Shown here: in pieces, positions 18,294 to 26,541 of the stretch
How the letters are laid out: the number at the start of each line of letters is the position of its first letter
How positions within the stretch are numbered: position 1 is the stretch's first letter
Made by a program: the position numbers and the translations under genes
NCBI GenBank assembly: GCA_024279915.1
Contig: JAJRRB010000002.1
Location: forward strand, 1-39,750
Direction of reading: 5' to 3'
DNA length: 39,750 bases
Origin: Deltaproteobacteria bacterium
GTDB taxonomy: Bacteria > Desulfobacterota > Desulfuromonadia > Desulfuromonadales > BM103
Notes under the pieces: generated by a model
What the model saw: only the letters and a program-made list of their open reading frames with translations
Told to the model about the DNA's origin: nothing
Databases searched by the model: none

Positions 18294-18372
18294 CGTCATT
18301 CTCGCGTATGCGGGAATCCAGAGGTTTCCTGAAATTGTCAAAAAATGGATCCCCGTATTCACTAGGATGACG
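18294..18372. repeat. Palindromic 'CGTCATTC...GGATGACG' repeat, copy 2
   Basis: Inverted relative to copies 1 and 3: starts CGTCATTCTCGCG, then GGGAATCCAGAGG, and ends GATCCCCGTATTC...GGATGACG. Lies just after the second activator gene. With the adjoining REP element it fills the 380 bp gap 18261-18640, in which I see no gene. Confidence 0.7.
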
Positions 18373-18409
18373 GCCTTTTGAGGCGATAAGCAACAACAAT
18401 CATGCACAT

Positions 18410-18541
18410 GTAGGGGCGAAGCAAGATCCACCTGCTTCGCCCTGATCGCGACGTCCTGTTTTGTTTGATCTGACTGTTCAATCCAATCTGTTAATGCACC
18501 TAAAAAGGGCAAAGCAGATGAACCGTTTGCTTGGCCCCTAC
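18410..18541. repeat. REP 'TAGGGGCGAAGC' element upstream of the RAYT gene
   Basis: Starts GTAGGGGCGAAGCAAG, has CACCTGCTTCGCCCTG and GGGCAAAGCAGATGAACC, and ends TTGGCCCCTAC. The inverted ends can fold into a long hairpin. It is one of three copies that flank or lie within the RAYT gene. Confidence 0.8.
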
Positions 18542-18640
18542 GTTGTCCATTCGCAAAAACGTTACGTAGCACCATACGTAATAAATGTAATGTAATACAA
18601 TGAAAAATTGTTAAACATGTTCTGATTTTAGGAGGGGACC

Positions 18641-19288
18641 ATGCCGCACATTCATCACCGTCAATCAATTCGGTTGCAAAATTATGATTATTCCACGTAA
18701 GGTGCGTATTTCATCACCATATGCGCCTTTGAATGCCAATGTCTGTTCGGCAATGTTTTCGAGGAGAAAATGTACTTGAATGCCGTAGGAGAGTCTGTCT
18801 CCAGATGCTGGCGCGACATCCCGCGCCATTTCCCCCGTGCGGCATTGGACGAATTTGTCGTCATGCCGAACCATCTCCATGGATTGATCCATATTGCAGA
18901 TTACGAAAATAACACATTGACCCATGTAGGGGCGAAGCAAGGTTCATCTGCTTCACCCTGTCCTGCTCCGCCCTACCCAGAATCGTCCAACCCCACGCAA
19001 TCATCCGGCAAAACAACCAAGGGCAAAGCAGATGAACCTTTTGCTTTGCCCCTACGGGACAAATATGGAACGATTGCTGGTTCCTTGGGCGCGATTGTCC
19101 AGAATTTCAAGTCAGTTTCGACACGAAGAGCAAACAAAACCAATGGTCAACGTGGTGTGAAAATCTGGCAACGAAATTATTACGATAGAATCATACGCAA
19201 CGAAATCGAATTAAGGGCATGTCGTGATTATATCGTCAACAATCCTCTGAAATGGGACCTCGACGACAATAACCCAGCAAACGTATGA
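18641..19288 (+). pseudogene. REP-associated tyrosine transposase (RAYT, Y1 family), broken by a nonsense codon
   Basis: The ATG at 18641 sits behind a strong AGGAGGGG site and opens the RAYT N-terminus (QNYDYST-x-GAYFITICAF), but codon 20 is TAA (18698-18700). The frame then stays open to the TGA at 19286-19288, about 215 codons in all. The HUH motif PNHLHGLI (His78 and His80) and the C-terminal CRDYIVNNPLKW helix with the likely catalytic Tyr are present. Translation could restart at the ATG at 18770, which has GAGGAG upstream, but would lose the first beta strand. Oddly, about 40 codons in the middle (VGAKQGSSASPCP...ADEPFALPLR) are encoded by a copy of the same REP element that flanks the gene. 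RAYTs are thought to mobilise REP sequences. Confidence 0.8.
18926..19055. repeat. REP element embedded in frame in the RAYT reading frame
   Basis: GTAGGGGCGAAGCAAG at 18926 and TTGCTTTGCCCCTAC ending at 19055 match the flanking REP copies. The insert keeps the RAYT frame open and separates the HUH motif from the C-terminal domain. Confidence 0.8.
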
Positions 19289-19304
19289 GCCACGTACGGG
19301 CGAT

Positions 19305-19419
19305 GTAGGAGCGATGCAGGGGTAAAACAAGACCCACCTGCTTCGCCCTGATTGTTGAACCTGATCTGTTGAGGCGCCTAAAAAGGGCAAAGCAGGTGGA
19401 CCGTTTGCTTGGCCCCTAC
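19305..19419. repeat. REP element downstream of the RAYT gene
   Basis: A diverged start (GTAGGAGCGATGCAGG), then CACCTGCTTCGCCCTGATTG, GGGCAAAGCAGGTGGACC and TTGGCCCCTACG. Same orientation as the copies at 18410 and 18926. Confidence 0.75.
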
Positions 19420-19538
19420 GTGGGTTAACATACGTGGGTTAAAAATAAATTCTATCTATGTTCTGATTGCGAAATGAATCAAAGCCCAAGCGCACAAAAG
19501 GTGCCTCTGCATTGATTTAACGGTGTTGGCTTGTTCAG

Positions 19539-20423
19539 TCATTTCTTCTTGAGCAGAAATACCCCTGTAAAAATCAGAAGCGTCGCTCCATAGTCTGCCA
19601 GCTCAATAGGTTCACCAACAATCAGGGCACCTATCAGAAGTGCAACAACGGGTGGAATGTAGGTGACAGATGATGCCGATATGGCTCCGAGTTGTTCGAC
19701 GATGTAGTAATAAAGGATGTACGCCAGACCGGTTCCAAGTAACCCAAGACCGACAATCAGCCCTGCTGAAGCGTGTGTGTCGGTAAAAATGTTGGTTATT
19801 CCATCATGGCTTGTGAATAACGCTAACAGAAGTAAGCCCAAGCCTAACTGGTATGTTGTGAGAGCTGCGGGCGGTATCTTTAAAGGAATGACATATCGCT
19901 TGGCGTAAACAAACGAAGCGCCGACACTGAGCGACCCTGCCACCATGTAAAAAACACCTTCCAGATTGGTTGACATCAGGTCATCTCCCGATGGTCGGCC
20001 GATCATGACCACGCCAACAAATCCAATCAGGACCCCTGCTATCTTTAGTCTGGTTGCTTTCTCTTCAGCAATAAAAAGGACTGCCAGTAAAAAGGTGAAA
20101 AGAGGGATGGCGCCACTCAAAGCTCCAGCCACCCCGGAAAGTAGAAGTGCGGCTGCCATGGCAAAGCCGTAGTAGTAGAGGGCAGTTGCCAGCAGGGCCA
20201 TGATGAGAAAATGACCGCTGTGCTTAAGGTGTGTCCAACTCAAGGTGTCGCTGAGATAGGCGTAAATTGCGACCGGGATGAATCCGAAGAGGACACGGAA
20301 GAAAACGACCTGGGTCGGGGTGATCAATTCGACCGCAAGTTTCATGTAGATAAAATTGCTGCCCCATATGGCACCGAGCAGGCAGAAGGCCAAGAGGGGC
20401 AGGGAGTTGGGTTGAGGTTTCAT
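19539..20423 (-). CDS. EamA/DMT-family membrane transporter
   Basis: 294 residues with ten predicted membrane segments in two EamA repeats. The opening LLAFCLLGAIWGSNFIYMKLA and FFRVLFGFIPVAIYAYL are classic repeat-1 sequence. YIPPVVALLIGALIVGEPI and LIFTGVFLLKKK close repeat 2. The family exports small metabolites, often amino acids; the substrate here is unknown. It stands alone on the minus strand, downstream of the minus-strand DUF1127 gene (95 bp gap), and could be co-transcribed with it. Confidence 0.88.
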   Translation of the reverse strand: MKPQPNSLPLLAFCLLGAIWGSNFIYMKLAVELITPTQVVFFRVLFGFIPVAIYAYLSDTLSWTHLKHSGHFLIMALLATALYYYGFAMAAALLLSGVAGALSGAIPLFTFLLAVLFIAEEKATRLKIAGVLIGFVGVVMIGRPSGDDLMSTNLEGVFYMVAGSLSVGASFVYAKRYVIPLKIPPAALTTYQLGLGLLLLALFTSHDGITNIFTDTHASAGLIVGLGLLGTGLAYILYYYIVEQLGAISASSVTYIPPVVALLIGALIVGEPIELADYGATLLIFTGVFLLKKK

Positions 20424-20517
20424 TTCTGTGTGATCGTTTCGTCTGTCGAGACGTTTTGGGGGACATCGTGCTAGCGTTTGTGATTAGTATGATGCCCCTC
20501 ACTGTACTGTCAATGAA

Positions 20518-20799
20518 TTACCGGCCATCCCCTGAACGATAACGCTCATCTATATTTTCTCCTGTCTGCAAAGGATCCTCCCAGAAGCGTTTGCCAGCAA
20601 TCCGCTTAACATCAGCCTGACTCAAGCCGATATCTTTCAACAGCCTGTCATCCATCTTTTGTAATTGCCGACGTTGCTCAGCCAGTTGATCCCAGCGCGT
20701 AATGGTGTTGCCAATACGTTGCAGAATATTTCCAATGTGTTGCCAGAAGCCGCTTAACGGTTGCTCTATGCATGGGGGTGCGCATCTTTCCAGGATCAT
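20518..20799 (-). CDS. DUF1127 domain small protein
   Basis: 93 residues, start ATG (complement of 20797-20799) behind AAAGGAG. The C-terminal half carries the DUF1127 pattern: RRQLQKMDDRLLKDIGLSQA, followed by a basic tail. DUF1127 proteins are small, basic and in some bacteria bind RNA or proteins in stress or phosphate/nitrogen control; the role here is unknown. It is transcribed divergently from the LysR gene across a 120 bp region with inverted repeats, so it is a likely LysR target. Confidence 0.8.
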   Translation of the reverse strand: MILERCAPPCIEQPLSGFWQHIGNILQRIGNTITRWDQLAEQRRQLQKMDDRLLKDIGLSQADVKRIAGKRFWEDPLQTGENIDERYRSGDGR

Positions 20800-20857
20800 G
20801 ACTCAGTCTCCTTTATAGTTTTGTTGTTCTTTTGAAACGACTATAGCGACAAAAGTC

Positions 20858-20906
20858 TTGATCAATCAAACGAATTGTACTTATACTAAAGATCAATAAT
20901 ATTGAT
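20858..20906. promoter_or_regulatory. Two palindromes between DUF1127 and lysR, candidate LysR operators
   Basis: TTGAT-CA-ATCAA (20858-20869) and ATCAATA-A-TATTGAT (20892-20906, 7 bp perfect arms) share ATCAA half-sites and sit in the divergent promoter region, the second just ahead of the LysR ribosome site. Position fits LysR autoregulation. Confidence 0.45.
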
Positions 20907-20919
20907 GTATGGAGGTGTT

Positions 20920-21816
20920 ATGCCGACGAATTTGCCGACCGAGTTACTGCGAACATTTGTCGCAATTGCCGATACTGGAAATTTTAGCCAGGCTGCGGAG
21001 CAGGTGCATCGCACTCAGTCAGCTGTGAGTATGCAGATCAAGCGTCTGGAGGAGTTGCTTGAAAAGACGCTTTTTACGCGAGACAGCAGGCATTCGAGTC
21101 TGACTGCCGATGGTTTGACTTTGCTTGGCTACGCCCGCCGTATACTCAAACTGAATGAGGAAGCGGTCTCGCTGCTCACGCAACCGGAACTCTCCGGGTG
21201 GGTACGTATCGGTCTGCCAGACGATTACGCGACTCGTTTCCTTCCTGAGATCCTGGCAGGGTTCTCCCGTAGCCATCCGCGAGTTCAGGTTGAGGTCATT
21301 TGTGAGCCGAGTACTCAGTTGCGGCAACGCATTAAGCGCCACGAGCTTGATCTTGCAATGACGACATCGGCGGTGCCTGATGAAGAACACACTCTGTTGC
21401 TGAGTTGCGAAGCCGTGGTCTGGGCGACTTCGGAGCAGCATCTTCCACACGAAGACAAACCCTTGCCGCTAGCTCTGTTCCCCAATGATTGTATTTATCG
21501 AACCTGGGCGATTGAGGCGCTGGAAGAGGCGGGTGTCGAGTATCGAATCGCTTATAGCAGCCCGAGCAATATGGGACTTCAGTCTGCTGTGATTGCAGGG
21601 CTGGCTGTGACGGCCACAAGTCTGAGCATTATCCCTCCAGGAATGCGCCAGCTGCGTCCTGATGAGGGGGTGCCGTTATTGCCGAATGTTTATTTTTTGT
21701 TGCATCGTAGCCCTGCAGCCGACAACTGTGTTGTTGATTCCCTGGCCGAGCATATCGCAAAAGCTTTTGGGGCCATTAGTCAAACATCAGGCGGGGTTGC
21801 ATGCAATAGTGAATAA
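20920..21816 (+). CDS. LysR-family transcriptional regulator
   Basis: 298 residues; the ATG at 20920 follows TGGAGGTG, better than upstream in-frame ATGs. The N-terminal winged HTH (TNLPTELLRTFVAIADTGNF then SQAAEQVHRTQSAVSMQIK, about residues 5-45) is of the LrhA/HexA-like branch. An effector-binding domain covers about 90-290. It is divergent from DUF1127 and immediately upstream of hypD, 275 bp away on the same strand. It may respond to an amino acid or intermediate of that pathway, but nothing in the sequence identifies the ligand. Confidence 0.9.
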   Translation: MPTNLPTELLRTFVAIADTGNFSQAAEQVHRTQSAVSMQIKRLEELLEKTLFTRDSRHSSLTADGLTLLGYARRILKLNEEAVSLLTQPELSGWVRIGLPDDYATRFLPEILAGFSRSHPRVQVEVICEPSTQLRQRIKRHELDLAMTTSAVPDEEHTLLLSCEAVVWATSEQHLPHEDKPLPLALFPNDCIYRTWAIEALEEAGVEYRIAYSSPSNMGLQSAVIAGLAVTATSLSIIPPGMRQLRPDEGVPLLPNVYFLLHRSPAADNCVVDSLAEHIAKAFGAISQTSGGVACNSE

Positions 21817-21822
21817 AAAATG
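21797..21822. promoter_or_regulatory. TTGCATGCAA palindrome plus ATGCAT, candidate upstream site for hypD
   Basis: A perfect 10 bp palindrome (21797-21806) and a second ATGCAT (21819-21824) overlap the end of lysR, 105-130 bp upstream of the sigma-54-type promoter. They resemble the TGCATA sites ahead of livJ and pruA but are less complete. Confidence 0.35.
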
Positions 21823-21928
21823 CATGAATGAATAGATGTCGTCTTGTGTTGCTTTGCTTATGGTCTTGTACGGTTGGATTTCGTTTGTAATTACGGCATG
21901 TTTTGGTTGTGTCTGACTTTTACTCGGT

Positions 21929-21943
21929 TGGTACTCTTCTTGC
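21929..21943 (+). promoter_or_regulatory. Sigma-54 (-24/-12) promoter for hypD
   Basis: TTGGTACTCTTCTTGCTC keeps the GG (21930-21931) and GC (21942-21943) with correct 12-base spacing; the -24 box is TGGTAC, one change from TGGCAC. It lies 148 bp ahead of the hypD start. Confidence 0.55.
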
Positions 21944-22091
21944 TCACTAGATTTGGTTAAATGTTCTGTTGGTCCATATCGTGAGGTTGGCGCTCTTGTT
22001 TGCGGATGCTGCACGAAGTAGAATGATGACTAATGCTTTTACTGCCACTTATGAATGAATGTGTGTGGCGCGAGGCTTAAAGGAAGTAGAT

Positions 22092-24548
22092 ATGGAGAAA
22101 ACAAGCGACTTGAAGGCTGTTCCGGAACGTAAAGCTGATGCCGAGGGGAACTTTTACCCAACAGGCAAGGGTGGTGTCGGACCGGGAATGAATGAACGAA
22201 TTCAGCGCCTGCGCAAGTTAAGCGTTGAGGCCGAACCCAGCCTTTCGATTGAGAGAGCTTTGCATGAGACTGCTTTCTATAAAGAGAATTACGGCAATTA
22301 CTCGACCCCAATGCTGCGGGCTTTGAATTTCTTCGATCACTGCCAGAAGAAAACTCTCTATCTCGGTGACGACGAACTGATCGTTGCCGAACGTGGCCCG
22401 CAGCCCAAATCAGTACCAACCTTCCCTGAATTGACCTGCCACAGCATAGAAGACTTTCACGTTCTGAACACCCGTGATCAACAACGCTACACCATCAGTG
22501 ATGAAGATGTGGCAACCTACGCCCGTGAGGTGATTCCCTACTGGCAGGGCAAAACGATCCGTGAGCGGATCTTCAGCCATGTTCCTGATGAGTGGCGAGT
22601 TGCTTACGAAGCAGGGCTGTTTACTGAATTTATGGAACAACGCGCACCTGGGCATACGGCACTCGATGGGCAGATCTATGGCAAGGGCATGCTTGATTAT
22701 AAGCGTCAAATTGCCGATGAAATTGCCTTACTCGATTACCTCAATGATCCGGAGGCGACCGATAAGGCAGAAGAGCTCAAGGCGATGGATATCTCCTGTG
22801 ATGCTGTGATCGTTTTTGCCGAACGGCATGCCGAGCTGGCCGAAGAAATGGCGACCAAAGAGGGTGATCCACAAAGGGTTGCTGATCTGCATAAAATTGC
22901 CGAGGTCTGTCGCTGGGTTCCCGCTAACGCACCACGAACCTTTCACGAAGCCATTCAGATGTACTGGTTCGTCCATCTTGGCACCATCACCGAATTGAAT
23001 GGCTGGGATGCCATGAACCCGGGCCACTTCGATCAGCACCTGGCGCCATTTTACGAGGCTGAAATAGCTGATGGCAGCTTAACTCGCGATCAGGCCAAAG
23101 AGTTGCTCTGCTGCTTCTGGATCAAGGTCAATAACCATCCGGCACCGCCAAAGGTTGGCATTACCGCGCGTGAAAGCGGTACCTACAACGATTTCACCAA
23201 TATTAATATCGGTGGCATCACCAGTGACGGCAAGGACGGTGTCAGCGAAGTCTCCTACATCATGCTTGAGGTGGTCGAGGAGTTACATGTTTTGCAGCCG
23301 GGTAGCTCGGTACACGTTAGTAGTAAGACGCCGGATCGTTTTCTGCAGGCCGCTTGCAAGGTGATCCGTCAGGGCCACGGTTATCCGTCGGTCTTTAATC
23401 CGGATGTTTATCTTGTCGAGTTGATGCGTCAAGGTAAGTCACTTAAGGATGCCCGCGAGGGTGGTTGCAGCGGTTGTATCGAAGTCGGCGCCTTCGGCAA
23501 GGAAGCCTATATTCTGACCGGTTATCTCAATGTGCCGAAGATTCTTGAGGTCACCCTGAACAATGGTATTGACCCGGTCACCGGTAAAATGGCTGGCATT
23601 GAGACCGGCGACCCTCGCGAATTTACAAGCTATGAGGAGTTGTACCAAGCGTTCCTCAAACAACTCAACTTCATCGTCGACACCAAGGTGCGGGTCAGTA
23701 ACTACATCGACCGCATGTTTGCCAAATATGCTCCTGCGCCTTTCCTCTCGGTGGTGATTGAGGATTGTATCAGTAAGGGCCGGGACTATTACGACAGCGG
23801 CCCACGTTACAATACCAACTATATCCAGTGTACCGGCCTTGGCACGACCACCGACAGCCTGGCCTCGCTCAAAAAACATGTTCTGGAAGACCAGACCTTC
23901 AGCATGGAACGTGTCCTTGACGCGGTTGCCAAGGATTTTGCTGGCGAAGAGTTCCTGCGCCAGACGATCGTTAACAAGACCCCTTTCTTCGGCAATGATG
24001 ATGATTATGCCGATGATATCGCTCTACAGATTTATGCTGACCTGCTTGCTGCCATTGATGGCAAGCCAAACGTCAAGGGTGAAACCTTCCATCTCAATAT
24101 GCTCTCCACGACCTGTCACATCTATTTCGGTAAGGTGATGGGAGCGACCCCTAATGGTCGTTTTGCAGGCAAGTCAATCTCCGATGGTACTTCGCCGTCC
24201 CACGGTGCGGATACTCACGGCCCCTCGGCTGTGGTTCGCTCGTTGACCAAACTTGATCACACCATGTCCGGCGGGACGCTGCTTAACCAGCGCTCTTTGC
24301 CCAGCCTGCTCAAACGCGATGAGGATGTCACCCGTCTGGGGCAGTTGATTCGCAGTTATTTCACCCTCGGAGGCCACCATATTCAATTTAATGTTGTTGA
24401 TACGGCGACCTTGAAGGCTGCCCAGGAGACACCGGAGGATTACAAAGATCTGTTGGTGCGCATGGCCGGTTACAGCGACTATTTCAACGATATGAATGCC
24501 GATCTGCAGCAGGAAGTGATTGAACGCACCGAGAACGAGTCGTTCTGA
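22092..24548 (+). CDS. hypD: Glycyl radical enzyme: trans-4-hydroxy-L-proline dehydratase
   Basis: 818 residues; the ATG at 22092 follows AAAGGAAG. HypD uses a glycyl radical to dehydrate trans-4-hydroxy-L-proline to P5C. The radical Gly is Gly793 (RMAGYSDYFND) and the thiyl Cys is Cys462 (SGCIEVGAFGKEAY). Compared with the active-site residues I recall for Clostridioides HypD (His160, Asp278, Ser334, Phe340, Cys434, Glu436, Tyr450, Thr645, Gly765), this protein has the same residue at a constant offset of +28 each time: His188, Asp306, Ser362, Phe368, Cys462, Glu464, Tyr478, Thr673 and Gly793. That is strong evidence for HypD rather than another glycyl radical enzyme. The extra residues are an N-terminal extension of about 28. 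The activase gene follows at once. The enzyme is oxygen-sensitive by family. Confidence 0.95.
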   Translation: MEKTSDLKAVPERKADAEGNFYPTGKGGVGPGMNERIQRLRKLSVEAEPSLSIERALHETAFYKENYGNYSTPMLRALNFFDHCQKKTLYLGDDELIVAERGPQPKSVPTFPELTCHSIEDFHVLNTRDQQRYTISDEDVATYAREVIPYWQGKTIRERIFSHVPDEWRVAYEAGLFTEFMEQRAPGHTALDGQIYGKGMLDYKRQIADEIALLDYLNDPEATDKAEELKAMDISCDAVIVFAERHAELAEEMATKEGDPQRVADLHKIAEVCRWVPANAPRTFHEAIQMYWFVHLGTITELNGWDAMNPGHFDQHLAPFYEAEIADGSLTRDQAKELLCCFWIKVNNHPAPPKVGITARESGTYNDFTNINIGGITSDGKDGVSEVSYIMLEVVEELHVLQPGSSVHVSSKTPDRFLQAACKVIRQGHGYPSVFNPDVYLVELMRQGKSLKDAREGGCSGCIEVGAFGKEAYILTGYLNVPKILEVTLNNGIDPVTGKMAGIETGDPREFTSYEELYQAFLKQLNFIVDTKVRVSNYIDRMFAKYAPAPFLSVVIEDCISKGRDYYDSGPRYNTNYIQCTGLGTTTDSLASLKKHVLEDQTFSMERVLDAVAKDFAGEEFLRQTIVNKTPFFGNDDDYADDIALQIYADLLAAIDGKPNVKGETFHLNMLSTTCHIYFGKVMGATPNGRFAGKSISDGTSPSHGADTHGPSAVVRSLTKLDHTMSGGTLLNQRSLPSLLKRDEDVTRLGQLIRSYFTLGGHHIQFNVVDTATLKAAQETPEDYKDLLVRMAGYSDYFNDMNADLQQEVIERTENESF

Positions 24549-24549
24549 G

Positions 24550-25458
24550 ATGCAGCAAGGCCTGATTTTCGATATCAAGCGCTATTCCATCAATGATGGA
24601 CCAGGTATTCGTGTCACTATTTTTTTCAAAGGTTGTCCACTCAACTGCCAGTGGTGCCATAACCCGGAAAGTATCTCACCGAAGATCCAGAAACTCTTTA
24701 CGGCGAGTAAGTGTATCGGCTGTGAAGAGTGTTGCCGGGTCTGTCCCATGCAAGCGTGTCGTCTGACTCCTGAGGGAATTGTCACCGACGACAGCCTCTG
24801 TACTTTGTGTGGCAAGTGCGCTGAGGTCTGCCCGACTCTGGCAACCGAGATGTCGGGTTGTTATCGCTCAGTCGACGAACTTCTCAATATCATCGAGAAA
24901 GAGCGGCCGTTCTTTGATCAGTCGGGTGGTGGCGTGACTTTCTCAGGTGGTGAGCCGCTGCTCTATCCTGACTTTCTCATCGAAATTCTTGATGCCTGCG
25001 GCAAACAACAGATTCACCGTGCTATTGATACCTCTGGGTTTGTCAAAACTGCAACGCTGCTTGAGGTGGCGAAGCACACCGACTTGTTTCTTTATGATCT
25101 GAAAATGATAGATGCCGAAAAGCACAAACGTTACACTGGTGTCGACAATCAGTTGATCCTCGAAAATCTCAAGATCCTGGCGGAGAGCGGCGCGGCTATT
25201 CGAGTGCGCATCCCGCTGATCGGTGGCGTTAATGATGATGACGCCAGCATTGAAGCCGCAGCAGCTTTTGTTGCCGCTCTGCATGGAGAAAAAAAGCCGG
25301 TGGATCTGCTGCCGTTTCATGATGTCGCCAAGGGTAAGGATGTGAAACTTGGTCAGGAACGTGATCTCAGCGGACTCTCTGAACCGACTCCAGATGGTCT
25401 GGAGCGAGTGATCAGCATTTTTGCCGGGCATGGTCTGCTTGCGAGTGTTGGTGGGTAG
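24550..25458 (+). CDS. Glycyl-radical enzyme activating enzyme (radical SAM) for HypD
   Basis: 302 residues; the ATG at 24550 is one base after the hypD stop, so the two are translationally coupled. It uses S-adenosylmethionine and a [4Fe-4S] cluster to abstract H from Gly793 of HypD. The radical SAM motif is Cys29-x3-Cys33-x2-Cys36 (GCPLNCQWCHNPES). An inserted ferredoxin-like domain carries two four-Cys clusters: Cys55/58/61/65 (CIGCEECCRVCP) and Cys84/87/90/94 (CTLCGKCAEVCP), as is usual for activases other than PflA. The FSGGEPLLYPDF motif binds SAM. No separate electron donor gene is adjacent. Confidence 0.95.
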   Translation: MQQGLIFDIKRYSINDGPGIRVTIFFKGCPLNCQWCHNPESISPKIQKLFTASKCIGCEECCRVCPMQACRLTPEGIVTDDSLCTLCGKCAEVCPTLATEMSGCYRSVDELLNIIEKERPFFDQSGGGVTFSGGEPLLYPDFLIEILDACGKQQIHRAIDTSGFVKTATLLEVAKHTDLFLYDLKMIDAEKHKRYTGVDNQLILENLKILAESGAAIRVRIPLIGGVNDDDASIEAAAAFVAALHGEKKPVDLLPFHDVAKGKDVKLGQERDLSGLSEPTPDGLERVISIFAGHGLLASVGG

Positions 25459-25629
25459 ATAATCAAATTGAGGTTGCGGATTTAGAGCCGCAAAAACTAC
25501 CGGACTCAACTTCCCGGATGTGCCTGACTTTGACGTTACCTGTTGTTTGCTGTAAATTAGCGAGTATCTGATTTGTGTAGTTTTCAGGGTCGTTAGTTTG
25601 CGGCAAAAAGCTTCTGGAGGACGAAAGAG

Positions 25630-25926
25630 ATGTTGAACTCCAAAGATATTAAGGAAAAATTACAAAGGCACCTGGATGCCCTGCGTGTTCAATATGGTGT
25701 AGATCGCAGAGGACTATTTGGCTCCTTTGTCCGTGACGAGCAACGCCCCGGTAGCGATATCGATCTTCTTGTTGAGTTTGCCCGCCCAGTAGGCCTCTTT
25801 AAGTTTATAGAACTGGAAAACCAATTGTCAGAACTCCTTGGTGGTAAAGTCGACTTGGTGACTCGCAATGCTTTAAAATCTCAGATTGGTAAACGTATTC
25901 TCGACGAGGTTAAGTATGTCAACTAA
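25630..25926 (+). CDS. mntA: MNT-family nucleotidyltransferase antitoxin
   Basis: 98 residues, ATG behind TGGAGG. Minimal nucleotidyltransferase with the polymerase-beta-like signature Gly31-Ser32 and Asp43-x-Asp45 (GSFVRDEQRPGSDIDLLVEF). In characterised MntA/HepT pairs it neutralises the HEPN toxin by AMPylating its tyrosine. The toxin gene overlaps its 3' end by 11 bases, the usual order and coupling for this system. Length is typical. Confidence 0.88.
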   Translation: MLNSKDIKEKLQRHLDALRVQYGVDRRGLFGSFVRDEQRPGSDIDLLVEFARPVGLFKFIELENQLSELLGGKVDLVTRNALKSQIGKRILDEVKYVN

Positions 25927-26263
25927 TCGGGTTGTAGATGATTATCTTGCCGATATCATCGGGGCAATCGGGGACATACATTCTTCTGTTGATGGATTAG
26001 ATTACGATGCTTTCTCTTCAGACAAGAAAACGGTTAACGCCGTTATCCGTAGTTTGGAGGTGATTGGGGAAGCAGTAAAGAAGGTCCCCACTGAGTTGCG
26101 ACAGGAACATCCAGATCTTCCGTGGCAGGAGATAGCAGGGACACGGGATAAACTTGTTCATGAGTACTTTGGCGTTGATCTCCAGATTGTCTGGGAGACA
26201 ATTAAAAGTGATTTGGATGCCCTTGATCAAGGGGTTCGTTCTCTGCGACAAAACAGATCTTGA
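25916..26263 (+). CDS. hepT: HEPN (DUF86/HepT-like) ribonuclease toxin
   Basis: 115 residues; the ATG at 25916 lies inside the end of mntA with GAGG upstream. All-helical HEPN domain with the RX4HXY motif Arg77-DKLV-His82-E-Tyr84. Arg and His form the RNase active site, and the Tyr is the residue AMPylated by MntA in known systems. The motif is complete, so the toxin should be active when free. The pair sits between hypD-activase and an AT-rich gene, an accessory-looking stretch. Confidence 0.88.
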   Translation: MSTNRVVDDYLADIIGAIGDIHSSVDGLDYDAFSSDKKTVNAVIRSLEVIGEAVKKVPTELRQEHPDLPWQEIAGTRDKLVHEYFGVDLQIVWETIKSDLDALDQGVRSLRQNRS

Positions 26264-26541
26264 TCTGGTTTGTCGTTGTTAATGCCACGCTGGACAAAGG
26301 GTTATCGCAATAAGTTGAGTGTGTCAGATGCAGGGTTAGTAAGAATTATGCATTTCTGTAAGTTTGACTGCATCAAAACCGGCGGGTGTCTCGGCCACCA
26401 AGGTTTATAGGAAGCGCCCGTTTCAGTCGATTTTACCGTTCAGAGTTCTGACACAACTTCTAGGACACCTGCTTTTTTTACTTCGACAAGTTTTCAAAGA
26501 TTACGAAACTCTAAACTTCAGTTAACCAAGAGAATATTGAT

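Noticed and set aside
18698-18700. RAYT stop codon as another homopolymer deletion
   Set aside because: The frame is the same before and after the TAA, so this is a substitution, not an indel.
18410-19419. CRISPR array suggested by the repeated TAGGGGCGAAGC units
   Set aside because: Units are long, inverted, irregularly spaced and tied to a RAYT gene, with no uniform spacers or cas genes.
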